64,000 nt of DNA from SFDP01 sp051891855. GTDB taxonomy: Bacteria > Bacillota > Clostridia > Lachnospirales > Lachnospiraceae. The position numbers and the translations under genes are program-made. Under the pieces are notes generated by a model, which ran no database searches, was not told the DNA's origin, and saw only the letters and a list, made by a program, of their open reading frames with translations. The stretch covers positions 26,220 through 90,219 of the forward strand of contig JBJFFP010000058.1 of the NCBI GenBank assembly GCA_051891855.1, in the 5' to 3' direction. Numbering within the stretch: the first letter of the stretch is position 1; the number at the start of each line of letters is the position of its first letter. Positions 1-8,722 of this stretch are shown in pieces.

Positions 1-1
1 A

Positions 2-211
2 GGAGAGGATGAGGTTACCGTAGAGGTGGCTTATGGAAGAGAAGGAGCCAAGCTGATGGTGGAGGCAAATTCCGATGGAAGTGAGAAATATATGATGAAG
101 ACAGGCGACAGAATCTGTATTCGGAAAGCCGAAGAGACTACTACAATCATTAAGCTGAGTAAGGCCAGCTTCCTGGAAACCCTGCACAGAAAAATGAGTG
201 ATGAAAAGTAA
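2..211 (+). CDS. nadK: NAD kinase, C-terminal end (partial)
   Basis: The reading frame is open from the left edge and ends at TAA; only about 69 C-terminal residues lie in the window. NAD kinase phosphorylates NAD to NADP in the cytoplasm. The residues GDRICIRKAEE followed by a short strand and a final helix fit the C-terminal sheet of the PpnK family, and the position ahead of argR and recN is the usual clostridial order. The catalytic GGDGT region is off the window, so the identification rests on the tail and on gene order. The next gene starts 12 bases downstream, so the two are probably co-transcribed. Confidence 0.75.
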   Translation, partial: GEDEVTVEVAYGREGAKLMVEANSDGSEKYMMKTGDRICIRKAEETTTIIKLSKASFLETLHRKMSDEK

Positions 212-223
212 GGAGGAAATCCG

Positions 224-673
224 ATGAAGGGGAATAGGCATCAGAAAATCATAGAGCTGGTGGAAAACCATGATATTGAGACGCAGGAAGAGCTGGCAGA
301 CCGATTGAGGGAAGCCGGTTTTCAGGTAACCCAGGCTACCGTTTCCCGGGATATCAGGCAGTTGAAGCTTTCTAAGATTTCCCGACAGGACGGAGGGCAG
401 AAATATGTGGTATTGAAGCAGGAAGACAGCCAATTAAGCGAAAAGTATATTCGTGTATTGAAGGATGGCTTCGTTTTTATGGATAAGGCCCAGAATATTT
501 TAGTGATTAAAACCGTTTCCGGAATGGCTATGGCAGTTGCGGCAGCCATTGATGCCATGAAAATGGAGGAAGTGGTAGGCAGTATTGCGGGAGATGATAC
601 AATTATGGCGGCAGTTCGTACCAGTGAGGATACCGATGTCGTTATGGAAAAGATTAAAGAGGTTTTGGCATAG
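224..673 (+). CDS. argR: Arginine repressor ArgR
   Basis: A 149-residue protein of normal family length. The N-terminal winged helix (about residues 1-70) carries the recognition segment TQATVSRDIRQLKL; the C-terminal part (about 80-149) has the GSIAGDDTI motif that forms the arginine-binding hexamer core. Family knowledge: with arginine it represses arginine biosynthesis and can activate catabolism. The start is supported by AGGAGG seven bases upstream of the ATG. It sits between nadK and recN, probably in one operon. No arginine genes are in the window, so its targets are elsewhere (carAB is a possible target but no ARG box was recognised). Confidence 0.95.
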   Translation: MKGNRHQKIIELVENHDIETQEELADRLREAGFQVTQATVSRDIRQLKLSKISRQDGGQKYVVLKQEDSQLSEKYIRVLKDGFVFMDKAQNILVIKTVSGMAMAVAAAIDAMKMEEVVGSIAGDDTIMAAVRTSEDTDVVMEKIKEVLA

Positions 674-708
674 GTGGAACTTACCGGAGAGAAGAGTAAG
701 GAGAACAT

Positions 709-2394
709 ATGTTAGTTAGTTTACACGTGAAAAATTTGGCCCTCATCGATGAACTGGAGGTTTTTTTCGGTAAAGGACTGAATATCCTGACAGGAGAAAC
801 GGGAGCGGGAAAATCCATTATCATGGGTTCGATCAATCTTGCTCTGGGAGGGAAGGCTGATAAGAGCCTGATTCGTACAGGGGCGGATTTTGCTTTGGCC
901 GAGCTGGTCTTTCAGACGGAAGACCGGGAGCAGCTCAGACTTCTTCAGAAAATGGATATTCCCATGGAAGAGGATGGAACCGTTATTGTCCTAAGAAGGC
1001 TTATGCCGGAGAGGAGTCTCTGCAAGGTCAATGGGGTGACCGTCAGTCAGAAACAGTTAAAGGAGCTGGCTTCCTTATTCATCAATATCCATGGTCAGCA
1101 TGAGAATCAGACCCTGTTAAATACCAAAAAATATTCTCAGATATTGGATGAATATGCAGGAGAAGAGGTGGACAGGCTTAAGGATAAGCTGGGAGAGCTT
1201 TATGCTTCTTATGTGGCAATGAAAAAGGAACTGTCAGCTTCCTGGCTGGATGAAAAAGAAAAGACCCGGGAGATTTCTCTGTCTTCCTTTGAGATAGAAG
1301 AAATTAAAGAGGCCGGACTTGTACCGGGAGAAGATGTACAGCTGGAAGAAGAATTTCGCAGGATGGTCAATGGAAAACGGATTGTGGCCGGCGTGTCGGC
1401 TGCCTATGCCTGTACCGGCTATGGCTCTGCAGCGGCAGGAGACAGTATGGGCAGAGCGATTCGGGAATTGAAGGCAGTAAGCAGCTATGACGCAAAGCTG
1501 GAGGAGCTTACCGGACAGCTGGAAGAAATTGACAATTTATTGAATGATTTCAACCGCAGTATGGTAGACTATCAGAGGGAACTGGAATTTGAACCTGAGG
1601 AATTTGACCGGATTGAAAGACGGCTGAATCTGTATAACCGGTTAAAGGACAAATACGGAAATACAGTGGAAGAAATTTTGGCTTATCAGAAAACCAAAGA
1701 AGAACAGCTGAGAAAGCTGGAGGATTATGATTCCTATCTGGAAGAGCTGAAAAAGAAGCTTGAAGAATACAGCTGCGGTATGAAGGATTTGTGCCGGCAG
1801 CTGTCCCAGCTAAGGAAAAAAGCGGCAAAGGAGCTGGAAAAGAAGCTGAAAAAAGGACTGCAGGAGTTAAACTTCCTATCTGTGGAATTACAGCTCTCTG
1901 TTGAAGCAAGGACGGATAATCTGACGGCTGAGGGCTGGGATCATATTGATTTTCTGATTTCCTTAAATCCCGGAGAGCCCTTGCAGTCTATCAGTAAAGT
2001 GGCCAGTGGGGGAGAATTATCCAGAATTATGCTGGCACTGAAGGCGGTAATGGCAGATAAGGAACGGATCGGCACCCTGATTTTTGATGAAATCGATGCC
2101 GGTATCAGCGGAAAAACAGCCTGGAAGGTTTCCCAGAAGATGGCTGTTTTGGGAAAGGCACATCAGCTGCTTTGTATTACCCATCTGCCGCAGATTGCGG
2201 CTATGGCAGATAGTCACTTTGTCATTGAAAAAAAGATGGAGGAAGGAAGAAGTGTCACCCAAATTTCCAGGATAGGGGAGGAAGAAATCTTATATGAGCT
2301 GGCAAGACTGCTGGGAGGAGACGATGTGACGGATGCGGTGCTGGCCAATGCAAAAGAATTGAAAGATTTGGCAGCAAAAACAAAAACTTACTAA
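709..2394 (+). CDS. recN: DNA repair ATPase RecN
   Basis: A 561-residue SMC-like ATPase of normal length that acts early in recombinational repair of double-strand breaks. The N-terminal head has the Walker A motif GETGAGKS (about residues 29-36). A coiled-coil arm with many Glu, Lys and Leu follows (about 160-380). The C-terminal head carries the ABC signature SGGELSR, Walker B LIFDEIDAGISG and the switch sequence CITHLPQIA. The start is supported by AGGAG before the ATG. It follows argR by 35 bases and is closed by a clear intrinsic terminator, so the nadK-argR-recN unit ends here. Confidence 0.97.
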   Translation: MLVSLHVKNLALIDELEVFFGKGLNILTGETGAGKSIIMGSINLALGGKADKSLIRTGADFALAELVFQTEDREQLRLLQKMDIPMEEDGTVIVLRRLMPERSLCKVNGVTVSQKQLKELASLFINIHGQHENQTLLNTKKYSQILDEYAGEEVDRLKDKLGELYASYVAMKKELSASWLDEKEKTREISLSSFEIEEIKEAGLVPGEDVQLEEEFRRMVNGKRIVAGVSAAYACTGYGSAAAGDSMGRAIRELKAVSSYDAKLEELTGQLEEIDNLLNDFNRSMVDYQRELEFEPEEFDRIERRLNLYNRLKDKYGNTVEEILAYQKTKEEQLRKLEDYDSYLEELKKKLEEYSCGMKDLCRQLSQLRKKAAKELEKKLKKGLQELNFLSVELQLSVEARTDNLTAEGWDHIDFLISLNPGEPLQSISKVASGGELSRIMLALKAVMADKERIGTLIFDEIDAGISGKTAWKVSQKMAVLGKAHQLLCITHLPQIAAMADSHFVIEKKMEEGRSVTQISRIGEEEILYELARLLGGDDVTDAVLANAKELKDLAAKTKTY

Positions 2395-2421
2395 AGTAAA
2401 TTAACAGATTTTCCATATACT

Positions 2422-2455
2422 AAGAAGGATGTCGGGTTGGCATCCTTCTTTCTTT
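2422..2455 (+). terminator. Intrinsic terminator after recN
   Basis: A perfect 10-base-pair stem (AAGAAGGATG with CATCCTTCTT) has a 9-base loop and is followed by TCTTT. It lies 27 bases past the recN stop and separates recN from spoIVB. Confidence 0.85.
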
Positions 2456-2506
2456 GTGTGCAAAGGATAAACACGGGGAAATAAAAAAGAAGAAGTGGAG
2501 GTAAGG

Positions 2507-3769
2507 ATGAAAAGGGAAAAAACGGTAAAACGCGGAAGACTTTCTAGAAATTTATTTTACTTTGGTCTATTTTTCATATCCCTTGTGCTGTCAGTACTAT
2601 GGCTATGGAAACTATGGAGTCGGGTTCCTTCGGATATTCGGGTACGGGCGGGTAAAGAGGAGGGAATTAACTTTTCCATTCCTGCTACGGCAACCATTTA
2701 TCAGGAGGGAAGTGAACCACTACTTAACGTAAAGCTAAATCAGGAACTGACCTTTTATGGAGAAGTGGAAGGTAATTATACCATGAAGGTTCAGCTCTTT
2801 GGCTTTATTCCTTTTAAAGAAGCCTCCCTATCGGTGATTCGGGATACCAGGCTGATCCCTGTGGGAACCCCTATCGGAATTTACGTTCATACCCGCGGAG
2901 TTTTGGTTGTTGATACGGGGGAATTTGAAGATGAAAAGGGAAAAGAGAGTGCTCCGGCAAAGGGGATATTAAAGGCAGGAGACTATATTCGGACAATTAA
3001 TGGTAACTCTTTGGAGGATAAAAAACAGCTGATGGAGACCATCTCCCGGTGTGAGGGAGAGGGACTTGAGCTGGAGATTGAAAGAAACCACAAGATAATT
3101 CCTGTGGAAGTTATTCCAAAGGCAGACCGGCAGGGAGAATATAAGCTGGGAATTTGGGTAAGGGATAATGCTCAGGGGATAGGAACGCTTACCTTCGTAA
3201 ATGAAGAAGGATATTTCGGCGCTTTGGGACATGGAATCAATGATGTGGATACAGCCAGCCTGATGGAATTGGAAAAAGGGGGCTTATACAAAACTGAGAT
3301 TATTTCCATTAACAAAGGAACACCGGGAAAGCCGGGGGAGTTTAGTGGGATAATTGCTTATTCCGATAAGAACCGGCTGGGAGAAATTCTTAAGAACAGC
3401 TATAGAGGAATTTATGGAATCGTTGAAACGCAGAATCTGGATTTAAAGCAGCAGGCTATGCCCATTGCCTTAAAGCAGGAAATTAAAGAAGGTAGGGCTC
3501 AAATCCTTTGTACATTATCAGATACTCCCAGGTGGTATGATATTGAAATTGTCAGGATAAATGCAGAGAACAGTCAAATCAACAGGGGAATGGAGCTTAA
3601 AGTGACGGATGAAGAATTATTGAAGGCTACAGGAGGCATTATCCAGGGAATGAGCGGAAGCCCCATCGTTCAGGACGGGAAGCTGGTGGGGGCCGTCACC
3701 CATGTGATGGTCAATGACCCAACCAGAGGCTATGGGATATTTATTGAGGAAATGCTGGGGAATAGTTAA
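2507..3769 (+). CDS. spoIVB: SpoIVB serine peptidase (sporulation signalling)
   Basis: A forespore serine peptidase of the S55 family that, in Bacillus, is secreted into the space between the forespore membranes and triggers pro-sigma-K processing. Using the ATG at 2507 gives 420 residues; a GTG 12 bases earlier also opens the frame, but GGAGG at 2497-2501 fits the ATG. One N-terminal membrane anchor (about residues 15-35) is followed by a PDZ-like region (about 115-200) and the peptidase domain with GALGHGI (catalytic His) and GMSGSPI (catalytic Ser). The gene stands alone behind the recN terminator. The expected downstream neighbour spo0A is missing. Confidence 0.95.
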   Translation: MKREKTVKRGRLSRNLFYFGLFFISLVLSVLWLWKLWSRVPSDIRVRAGKEEGINFSIPATATIYQEGSEPLLNVKLNQELTFYGEVEGNYTMKVQLFGFIPFKEASLSVIRDTRLIPVGTPIGIYVHTRGVLVVDTGEFEDEKGKESAPAKGILKAGDYIRTINGNSLEDKKQLMETISRCEGEGLELEIERNHKIIPVEVIPKADRQGEYKLGIWVRDNAQGIGTLTFVNEEGYFGALGHGINDVDTASLMELEKGGLYKTEIISINKGTPGKPGEFSGIIAYSDKNRLGEILKNSYRGIYGIVETQNLDLKQQAMPIALKQEIKEGRAQILCTLSDTPRWYDIEIVRINAENSQINRGMELKVTDEELLKATGGIIQGMSGSPIVQDGKLVGAVTHVMVNDPTRGYGIFIEEMLGNS

Positions 3770-3775
3770 AGAAAA

Positions 3776-3810
3776 GCAGACAATGCGAAGGGGATTTTCG
3801 CATTGTCTGC
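3776..3810. terminator. Bidirectional terminator between spoIVB and cstA
   Basis: A perfect 14-base-pair inverted repeat (GCAGACAATGCGAA and its complement) with a 7-base loop lies between two convergent genes. It can serve both strands; the T-rich tract after it on the plus strand is short. Confidence 0.8.
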
Positions 3811-3833
3811 CTATTTAGCTATTCATAATGAAG

Positions 3834-5276
3834 TTATGCTGCTTCGTAAGCTTCTTCCTGAGCGGGAGTAGCTGCGTTCTTGCCCTTGCCCAGTACACAG
3901 GTAAAGATGAAGGTACCAAGACAGGCAGCGGCAAAGAGGATTCCCACAGGATAAGCAATAGATGTAGAAAGTCTGAATCCTTCTTGAGCCATCAGGATAT
4001 AGGTGCAGGATACTGCCGACATAAAGGTAGCCGGAAGTGCAGTCATCCAATAGAAGCGTTTTCTGCGGAACAGATATACGCTTGCAGCCCAAAGAGCAAT
4101 CATGGCCAGAGTCTGGTTGGACCAGGAGAAGTATCTCCAGATAATCTGCACATCAATCTGAGTCAGGAAAGCACCTACAGCCAACAGAGGTACAGTCAGA
4201 ATCAAACGATTCTTAAGAGGCCCCTGGTCAAAGTTAAACCAGTCACCTAAGGTTAATCTTGCACTACGGTATGCCGTATCGGCAGAAGAAATAGGGCAGG
4301 CAATAACACCGATCATGGCGATAACTGCACCTACAGGTCCTAACAGTTGGAAGCAGATTTCATAAACTACTGCAGACTGGCCGTTTCCAAGGGCTGTCAG
4401 AAGACCACCGGTACCGTTGTAGAAGGCTACACCTGCAGCAGCCCAGATTAAAGCGATAACACCCTCTGCCACCATAGCTCCGTAGAATACTCTGCGTCCG
4501 TCCTTTTCTCCGGTGATACATCTTGCCATCAAAGGAGACTGAGTGGCATGGAAACCGGAAATGGCTCCACAGGCAACGGAGATGAACATGGTAGGCCAGA
4601 TAGGAGTATTGGAGGGATGGAGATTGGATAAAGTAATCTCAGGAATGTGGTAACCCTTAATCAGGATAGCCCCTCCTACACCAACAGCCATAACGATAAG
4701 GCAGATACCGAAAATAGGATATACTTTTCCGATAACCTTATCAATGGGAACGAAGGTTGCAATAAAGTAGTAGATGATAACTACTGCCAGCCAGAACTTT
4801 GCATCCAGCACATTGGGGGTAAGCATGGCCAGAAGGTTAGCAGGCCCGGTAGAGAAGGTAACACCTACCAGAACCAGAAGCACTACAGAGAAAACACGCA
4901 TTACCTGACGCATTCCGTTTCCAAGGTAAATTCCGGTCAACTCGGAAACGCTGGCTCCCTTGTGACGCATGGACATCATTCCGATCATGTAATCATGAAC
5001 GGCTCCTCCTAAGATGGTTCCCAGGGTAATCCAGAGGAATACGCTGGGACCCCAGCAGGCACCGGCAAGAGCACCAAAAATGGGTCCCAGACCGGCAATA
5101 TTCAGAAGCTGAATCAGAAAAACTCTGGGGGTACTCATAGGTACATAGTCTACACCGTCTGTCATGGATAGTGACGGGGGTTTTCTGTCATCCGAGCCGA
5201 ATACCTTTTCAGCAAATTTTCCGTAGATGATAAAACCGACGATTAGAACAGCGAGACAAACAAAAAAACTAATCAT
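3834..5276 (-). CDS. cstA: CstA-family carbon starvation transporter (probable pyruvate transporter)
   Basis: A polytopic inner-membrane protein of 480 residues. It starts MISFFVCLAVLIVGF and has the family sequences VDYVPMSTPRVFLIQLLNIAGLGP and GATVHDY-like GAVHDYMIG near the N terminus. CstA/BtsT proteins import pyruvate and perhaps peptides in exchange with protons. An in-frame ATG 51 bases upstream exists, but AAAGGAGGTAG sits just before the ATG at 5276. It lies directly downstream of a LytTR/LytS two-component pair on the same strand. BtsSR and LytST systems control pyruvate transporters in other bacteria, so pyruvate-responsive control is a reasonable inference here. The length is shorter than E. 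coli CstA (about 700), as usual in Firmicutes. Confidence 0.9.
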   Translation of the reverse strand: MISFFVCLAVLIVGFIIYGKFAEKVFGSDDRKPPSLSMTDGVDYVPMSTPRVFLIQLLNIAGLGPIFGALAGACWGPSVFLWITLGTILGGAVHDYMIGMMSMRHKGASVSELTGIYLGNGMRQVMRVFSVVLLVLVGVTFSTGPANLLAMLTPNVLDAKFWLAVVIIYYFIATFVPIDKVIGKVYPIFGICLIVMAVGVGGAILIKGYHIPEITLSNLHPSNTPIWPTMFISVACGAISGFHATQSPLMARCITGEKDGRRVFYGAMVAEGVIALIWAAAGVAFYNGTGGLLTALGNGQSAVVYEICFQLLGPVGAVIAMIGVIACPISSADTAYRSARLTLGDWFNFDQGPLKNRLILTVPLLAVGAFLTQIDVQIIWRYFSWSNQTLAMIALWAASVYLFRRKRFYWMTALPATFMSAVSCTYILMAQEGFRLSTSIAYPVGILFAAACLGTFIFTCVLGKGKNAATPAQEEAYEAA

Positions 5277-5318
5277 TTTACTACCTCCTTTGTATCTTAT
5301 AATCTTTTGTATGGTATA

Positions 5319-5347
5319 ATTATACAAAACAGAAAAAAAAATTAAAG
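5319..5347 (-). promoter_or_regulatory. Possible cstA promoter
   Basis: On the minus strand TATAAT (5324-5319) lies about 43 bases before the cstA start. The -35 at the right distance is weak (CTTTAA), as expected if an activator such as the neighbouring LytTR regulator is needed. The -10 sits in a short palindrome, GTATAATTATAC. Confidence 0.45.
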
Positions 5348-5419
5348 GATTTTTGTGTTAACTGCCCATAATAATGTATCAACGGTAGTAAAATGAAAAT
5401 TAACAGAAAAAAATTGTCC

Positions 5420-6166
5420 CTACATGCCAATCAGCTGCCTGAGAAGCTTAAGCCTTTCCCGGCTTATGGGGAGAATATTCTGTTCAAAGCCCTGCATTTT
5501 TAAAGCCAGACTGTTGTTGGCCCAGGGAAACATTTCCGTAATATACTTCAGATTGACGAGAAAGCTTTTATGAATGCGTAAGAAGCCATGGGGGGAAAGG
5601 CGCTTTTCGTATTCTCCCAGAAGGAGATTTTCCGTATAATCCTGTTCAGTAGTATGAATGATACAGCTTCTGCCGGAGGTTTCGATGTAAACGATTTTTC
5701 CGATATCCAACAGAACGATGGTTTTATTCATATTGACCGGTAAACGGCCGGAAACGGTGGAGGAGGAAGGCGGGGAAACGGGGACAGACTGTTCACTGCC
5801 GGTAGTCTTTAGCTCCCGCTGACATTTTTCCAAAACCATCTGTACCCTTAAGGGATCAAAGGGCTTTAAAATATAGTTGTTTACCTCCAATTCAAAGGCC
5901 TTGACTGCATATTGAGAATAGGCAGTGGCAAAAACGATCTGGGCATGGGGAAGCAGCTTTTTGGCAGCAGAAGCCAGAGCGGTTCCCTCCATGTCATCCA
6001 AATTAATATCGATAAACAGCAGATCAAATTCTTTTCGACTGATTAAATCTATGGCGCTGCTTCCGCTGTCAGCCTCATCAATCTGGCTGTCCGGCATAAC
6101 GGCCAAAATCTGGTGGATCAGCTCTTTTCTTGCAGGGCGTTCATCATCAATTACAGCAATTTTCAT
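5420..6166 (-). CDS. LytTR-family response regulator
   Basis: A 248-residue cytoplasmic regulator. The receiver domain (about residues 1-120) has the acidic pair D7/D8, phospho-acceptor D53 (LFIDINL), T81 and K101 (KPFDP). A Ser/Pro-rich linker leads to a LytTR DNA-binding domain (about 145-248) with RIHKSFLVNL. AAGGAG precedes the ATG. It is encoded 12 bases after its LytS-type kinase, and cstA follows on the same strand, so the likely job is induction of cstA when the sensor detects its ligand, as for BtsR and LytR systems that respond to pyruvate. The ligand is not shown by the sequence. Confidence 0.9.
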   Translation of the reverse strand: MKIAVIDDERPARKELIHQILAVMPDSQIDEADSGSSAIDLISRKEFDLLFIDINLDDMEGTALASAAKKLLPHAQIVFATAYSQYAVKAFELEVNNYILKPFDPLRVQMVLEKCQRELKTTGSEQSVPVSPPSSSTVSGRLPVNMNKTIVLLDIGKIVYIETSGRSCIIHTTEQDYTENLLLGEYEKRLSPHGFLRIHKSFLVNLKYITEMFPWANNSLALKMQGFEQNILPISRERLKLLRQLIGM

Positions 6167-6178
6167 AGAATCTCCTTT

Positions 6179-7894
6179 TTATCTTTCCATAGCTGCAGAG
6201 GGGGAAAAGAGAAGAGTGTCGGTAGGGGTTAAGGGGATACCAAAGCTTACACAGGAGCCGGTAGAAGAAGTCTCAATCTGCAGACCGTTTTGCTCTCCAT
6301 AAATGCTTTTCAGACGCCTGTGTACGTTAATCAGGCCAACCCCTTTTTCCTGCCCCGTCGTCAGACTGTCTATAACCTCAGCAGGAATACCGGGGCCGTG
6401 GTCACAGACAGAGATAACCGCCGTATCCCCCTGCTTTTGAGCAGTGATTTTCACATAACGATTTCCCTTTTTGTCTACACCATAGCGGACCGCGTTTTCC
6501 ACCAGGGGCTGAAGAATAAAGGAAGGAACCATGCAGTTTAATTCTTCATCTACGTTCAGTTCCACCATTAGGCGTTCTTCAAAACGGGCCTTCTCCAGCT
6601 TAAGGTAGCTGGTTACATGGTACAGCTCAGTAGGGAAGGTAAGCATATATTGTTCGTTCTCCAGGGTCTGTCGGTAATAGGATGAAAGAGTAAGAATAAG
6701 CTCTCTGGCCTGGTCGGGATTCTCACGGCATATACAGGAGATGGTATTCAGTGCATTGTAGAGAAAATGGGGATTTACCTGGGACTGCAGGGCTTTAAAC
6801 TCAGCCTTGCGCCGAAGCTTTTTCTGGTAATCCAGATTAGACAGCTCCAGCTGAGTGGAAAAAAGCTTGGCCAGCTCAGAAGCAAAAATCAGGCTGGACT
6901 GGGACATTTGCCAACGCTTTTTTACTACCATAATCAGACAGCCTACAGGCTGATCCATCTCAATCAAGGGAGCAGCAACGATAACGTTGCTTTTAAGAAT
7001 ACGGTATAAGGGATCGGAATCCGGTGCATAGGAAAAGGTAGTGGGCTTTTTGTCATAAATAGAACTCAGAATGGAAGTTAAAATAAGCTGTTCCTTAAGA
7101 ATGGCATACCGTTCTTCACCCATCAGAGCCAAAATTCCATTGGTATCGGCAATCGCCACGGCACCACAGGAGGCAGACTGGTAAATTATTCTGGCTGTTG
7201 CTTCCATGTCTGCGGTACTGTGCAGACCCTTACGCAGATGGGGCAGACTCTTTTCCGCAATTTCCAGTGCAATCCGCATTTTTTCTCCAAAAAGGCTCTC
7301 CTCTTCTTTGAAAATCCGATTGAAGACGCCGATAAAAATCACCATTCCCAGGGAATTCATGATTATCATGGGAAAGGCGATCAGCTTTACCAGCTCCAGG
7401 GCTGCCGGAAAAGGACGGGCAATCATGAGAATAATCATCATCTGACCGGCCTCTGCCAAAGCCGTAATGAAGAATACACCGGTACCATTGATTTTTCCCG
7501 CTTTAAACCGCTTGGAGAAAGCTGCGCCGATGATACCCTCCACCAGAGTGGAGATGGAACAGCTTAAGGCGGTAAAGCCGCCGATATCAAAAAGATAGCG
7601 ATGGAGTCCGCCAATCAGGGCAGTCCCCATACCTACATAGGGACCACCCAAAAGTCCGGCGGCAAGGACGCCGATTACCCGGGTATTTACGATGGCACCG
7701 GAGGCTCTTACTCCGGTGTAAGTAGAGCAGATGCTGATCAAACCGAAGATAAGGGATAAAGCAAGATAGCTTTTAACCGTATGTCGATCCTCCAGCAGCA
7801 TGGTTCTTACCATGGGCAGGGTAGTCAGCATAGTGGCAATGAGAACCAGAAGGCCAATATTTAAGAGAAGATTAAAAAACATGGTGTCAGACAT
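6179..7894 (-). CDS. LytS/BtsS-type sensor histidine kinase
   Basis: A 571-residue membrane kinase. Residues 1-195 form the 5TM-LytS sensor with several hydrophobic segments. A GAF-like region (about 225-345) follows. The phospho-acceptor helix has NPHFLYN with H376. The ATPase domain has the N box (LVENAVRYG, N467), the G1 box DHGPGIP (498-504) and the G2 box GVGLINVHRR. GGGAGAAG precedes the ATG. The partner regulator starts 12 bases downstream and a small Cys-rich membrane protein lies 23 bases upstream, so the three form one operon. Confidence 0.93.
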   Translation of the reverse strand: MSDTMFFNLLLNIGLLVLIATMLTTLPMVRTMLLEDRHTVKSYLALSLIFGLISICSTYTGVRASGAIVNTRVIGVLAAGLLGGPYVGMGTALIGGLHRYLFDIGGFTALSCSISTLVEGIIGAAFSKRFKAGKINGTGVFFITALAEAGQMMIILMIARPFPAALELVKLIAFPMIIMNSLGMVIFIGVFNRIFKEEESLFGEKMRIALEIAEKSLPHLRKGLHSTADMEATARIIYQSASCGAVAIADTNGILALMGEERYAILKEQLILTSILSSIYDKKPTTFSYAPDSDPLYRILKSNVIVAAPLIEMDQPVGCLIMVVKKRWQMSQSSLIFASELAKLFSTQLELSNLDYQKKLRRKAEFKALQSQVNPHFLYNALNTISCICRENPDQARELILTLSSYYRQTLENEQYMLTFPTELYHVTSYLKLEKARFEERLMVELNVDEELNCMVPSFILQPLVENAVRYGVDKKGNRYVKITAQKQGDTAVISVCDHGPGIPAEVIDSLTTGQEKGVGLINVHRRLKSIYGEQNGLQIETSSTGSCVSFGIPLTPTDTLLFSPSAAMER

Positions 7895-7917
7895 GGCAGC
7901 TTCTCCCAGTGGCCCTT

Positions 7918-8136
7918 TCAGGCCTTCTCATCATCAATGGTCACCGGCTCCTTAGGCGTACCGTCACAATTCCGGCTCATCTGGCAGTAGTGAGGACAGC
8001 CGCCGCACAGCTTGCCTCCCACAGCGGCCCCTTTTTTGCGGGAATCATTTACCAGCCAGTAGGCCGCTCCTATAATGATGACTACAAGCAGTAGGAGAAG
8101 CCAGTCGGTGGCGGTCATGTTGGCAATCAAATTCAT
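7918..8136 (-). CDS. Small membrane protein with Cys-rich tail (FeoB-associated type)
   Basis: A 72-residue protein with one membrane helix (about residues 13-33) and a cytoplasmic Cys-rich tail, CGGCPHYCQMSRNC. This layout resembles the FeoB-associated Cys-rich membrane proteins, but no feoA or feoB is nearby. The start at 8136 is chosen because GGAGGT lies just upstream; the frame is open for 27 more codons. It is the first gene of the LytS/LytTR operon. A role next to the sensor, perhaps binding a metal or metal cluster, is inference only. Confidence 0.75.
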   Translation of the reverse strand: MNLIANMTATDWLLLLLVVIIIGAAYWLVNDSRKKGAAVGGKLCGGCPHYCQMSRNCDGTPKEPVTIDDEKA

Positions 8137-8188
8137 AGAAACCTCCATTTCTTCCAATGTCGAATATTGGCATATATTGATGATAAAT

Positions 8189-8217
8189 ATGATATAGATA
8201 ACCCATTCGGTTGTCAA
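8189..8217 (-). promoter_or_regulatory. Sigma-A type promoter of the lytS operon
   Basis: On the minus strand TTGACA (8217-8212), a 17-base spacer and TATCAT (8194-8189) lie about 50 bases ahead of the small Cys-rich gene. The -35 is a perfect consensus match. Confidence 0.8.
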
Positions 8218-8245
8218 GATTGATTACTTTATTCCTGTTTTATGG

Positions 8246-8251
8246 TATAAT
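8246..8251 (+). promoter_or_regulatory. Extended -10 promoter of the EamA gene
   Basis: TATAAT preceded by TGG gives an extended -10 (TGnTATAAT) 56 bases before the EamA start. No good -35 is seen at 17 bases. Confidence 0.6.
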
Positions 8252-8307
8252 GATTGAGCTGAGAGGATGAAGGAAAAAAATACGTCATAATTAAGGAGGA
8301 TAAGGGA

Positions 8308-8721
8308 ATGTGGTTCATCTTTGCACTGTTATCGGCAGTATTTGCCGCTTTAACTTCAATTCTTGCCAAAATAGGTATTGATGGGGTAAACTCTAATCTG
8401 GCTACGGCAATACGGACTGTGGTGGTGGTAGCCCTGGCCTGGGGGATGGTATTTTTAACCAATGCCCAGAGCGGAATCAGTGAAATCAGCAAAAGGAGCT
8501 GGCTGTTTCTGATTCTGTCCGGACTGGCCACGGGAGCCTCCTGGCTGTGCTACTACAGAGCTCTTCAGATAGGGGAGGCTTCCAAAGTGGTTCCGGTGGA
8601 TAAGCTGAGCGTGGTAATCACCCTGGTTCTGGCCTTCGTTTTTCTGCATGAAACCTTTACGGGCAAATCCTTTATCGGCTGTATCCTGATTACGGCAGGA
8701 ACTCTGATCATGGTGCTGTAG
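8308..8721 (+). CDS. Single-domain EamA (DMT-superfamily) transporter
   Basis: A 137-residue, very hydrophobic protein with about five predicted membrane helices and one EamA domain. It begins FALLSAVFAALTSILAKIG and ends with the HETFTGKSFIG/LITAGTLIMVL region typical of DMT permeases. Two-domain members have about 290 residues, so this short form probably works as a dimer. AAGGAGG precedes the ATG. The substrate cannot be read from the sequence. It has its own promoter and is followed at once by a broken glycosyltransferase frame. Confidence 0.85.
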   Translation: MWFIFALLSAVFAALTSILAKIGIDGVNSNLATAIRTVVVVALAWGMVFLTNAQSGISEISKRSWLFLILSGLATGASWLCYYRALQIGEASKVVPVDKLSVVITLVLAFVFLHETFTGKSFIGCILITAGTLIMVL

Positions 8722-8722
8722 A

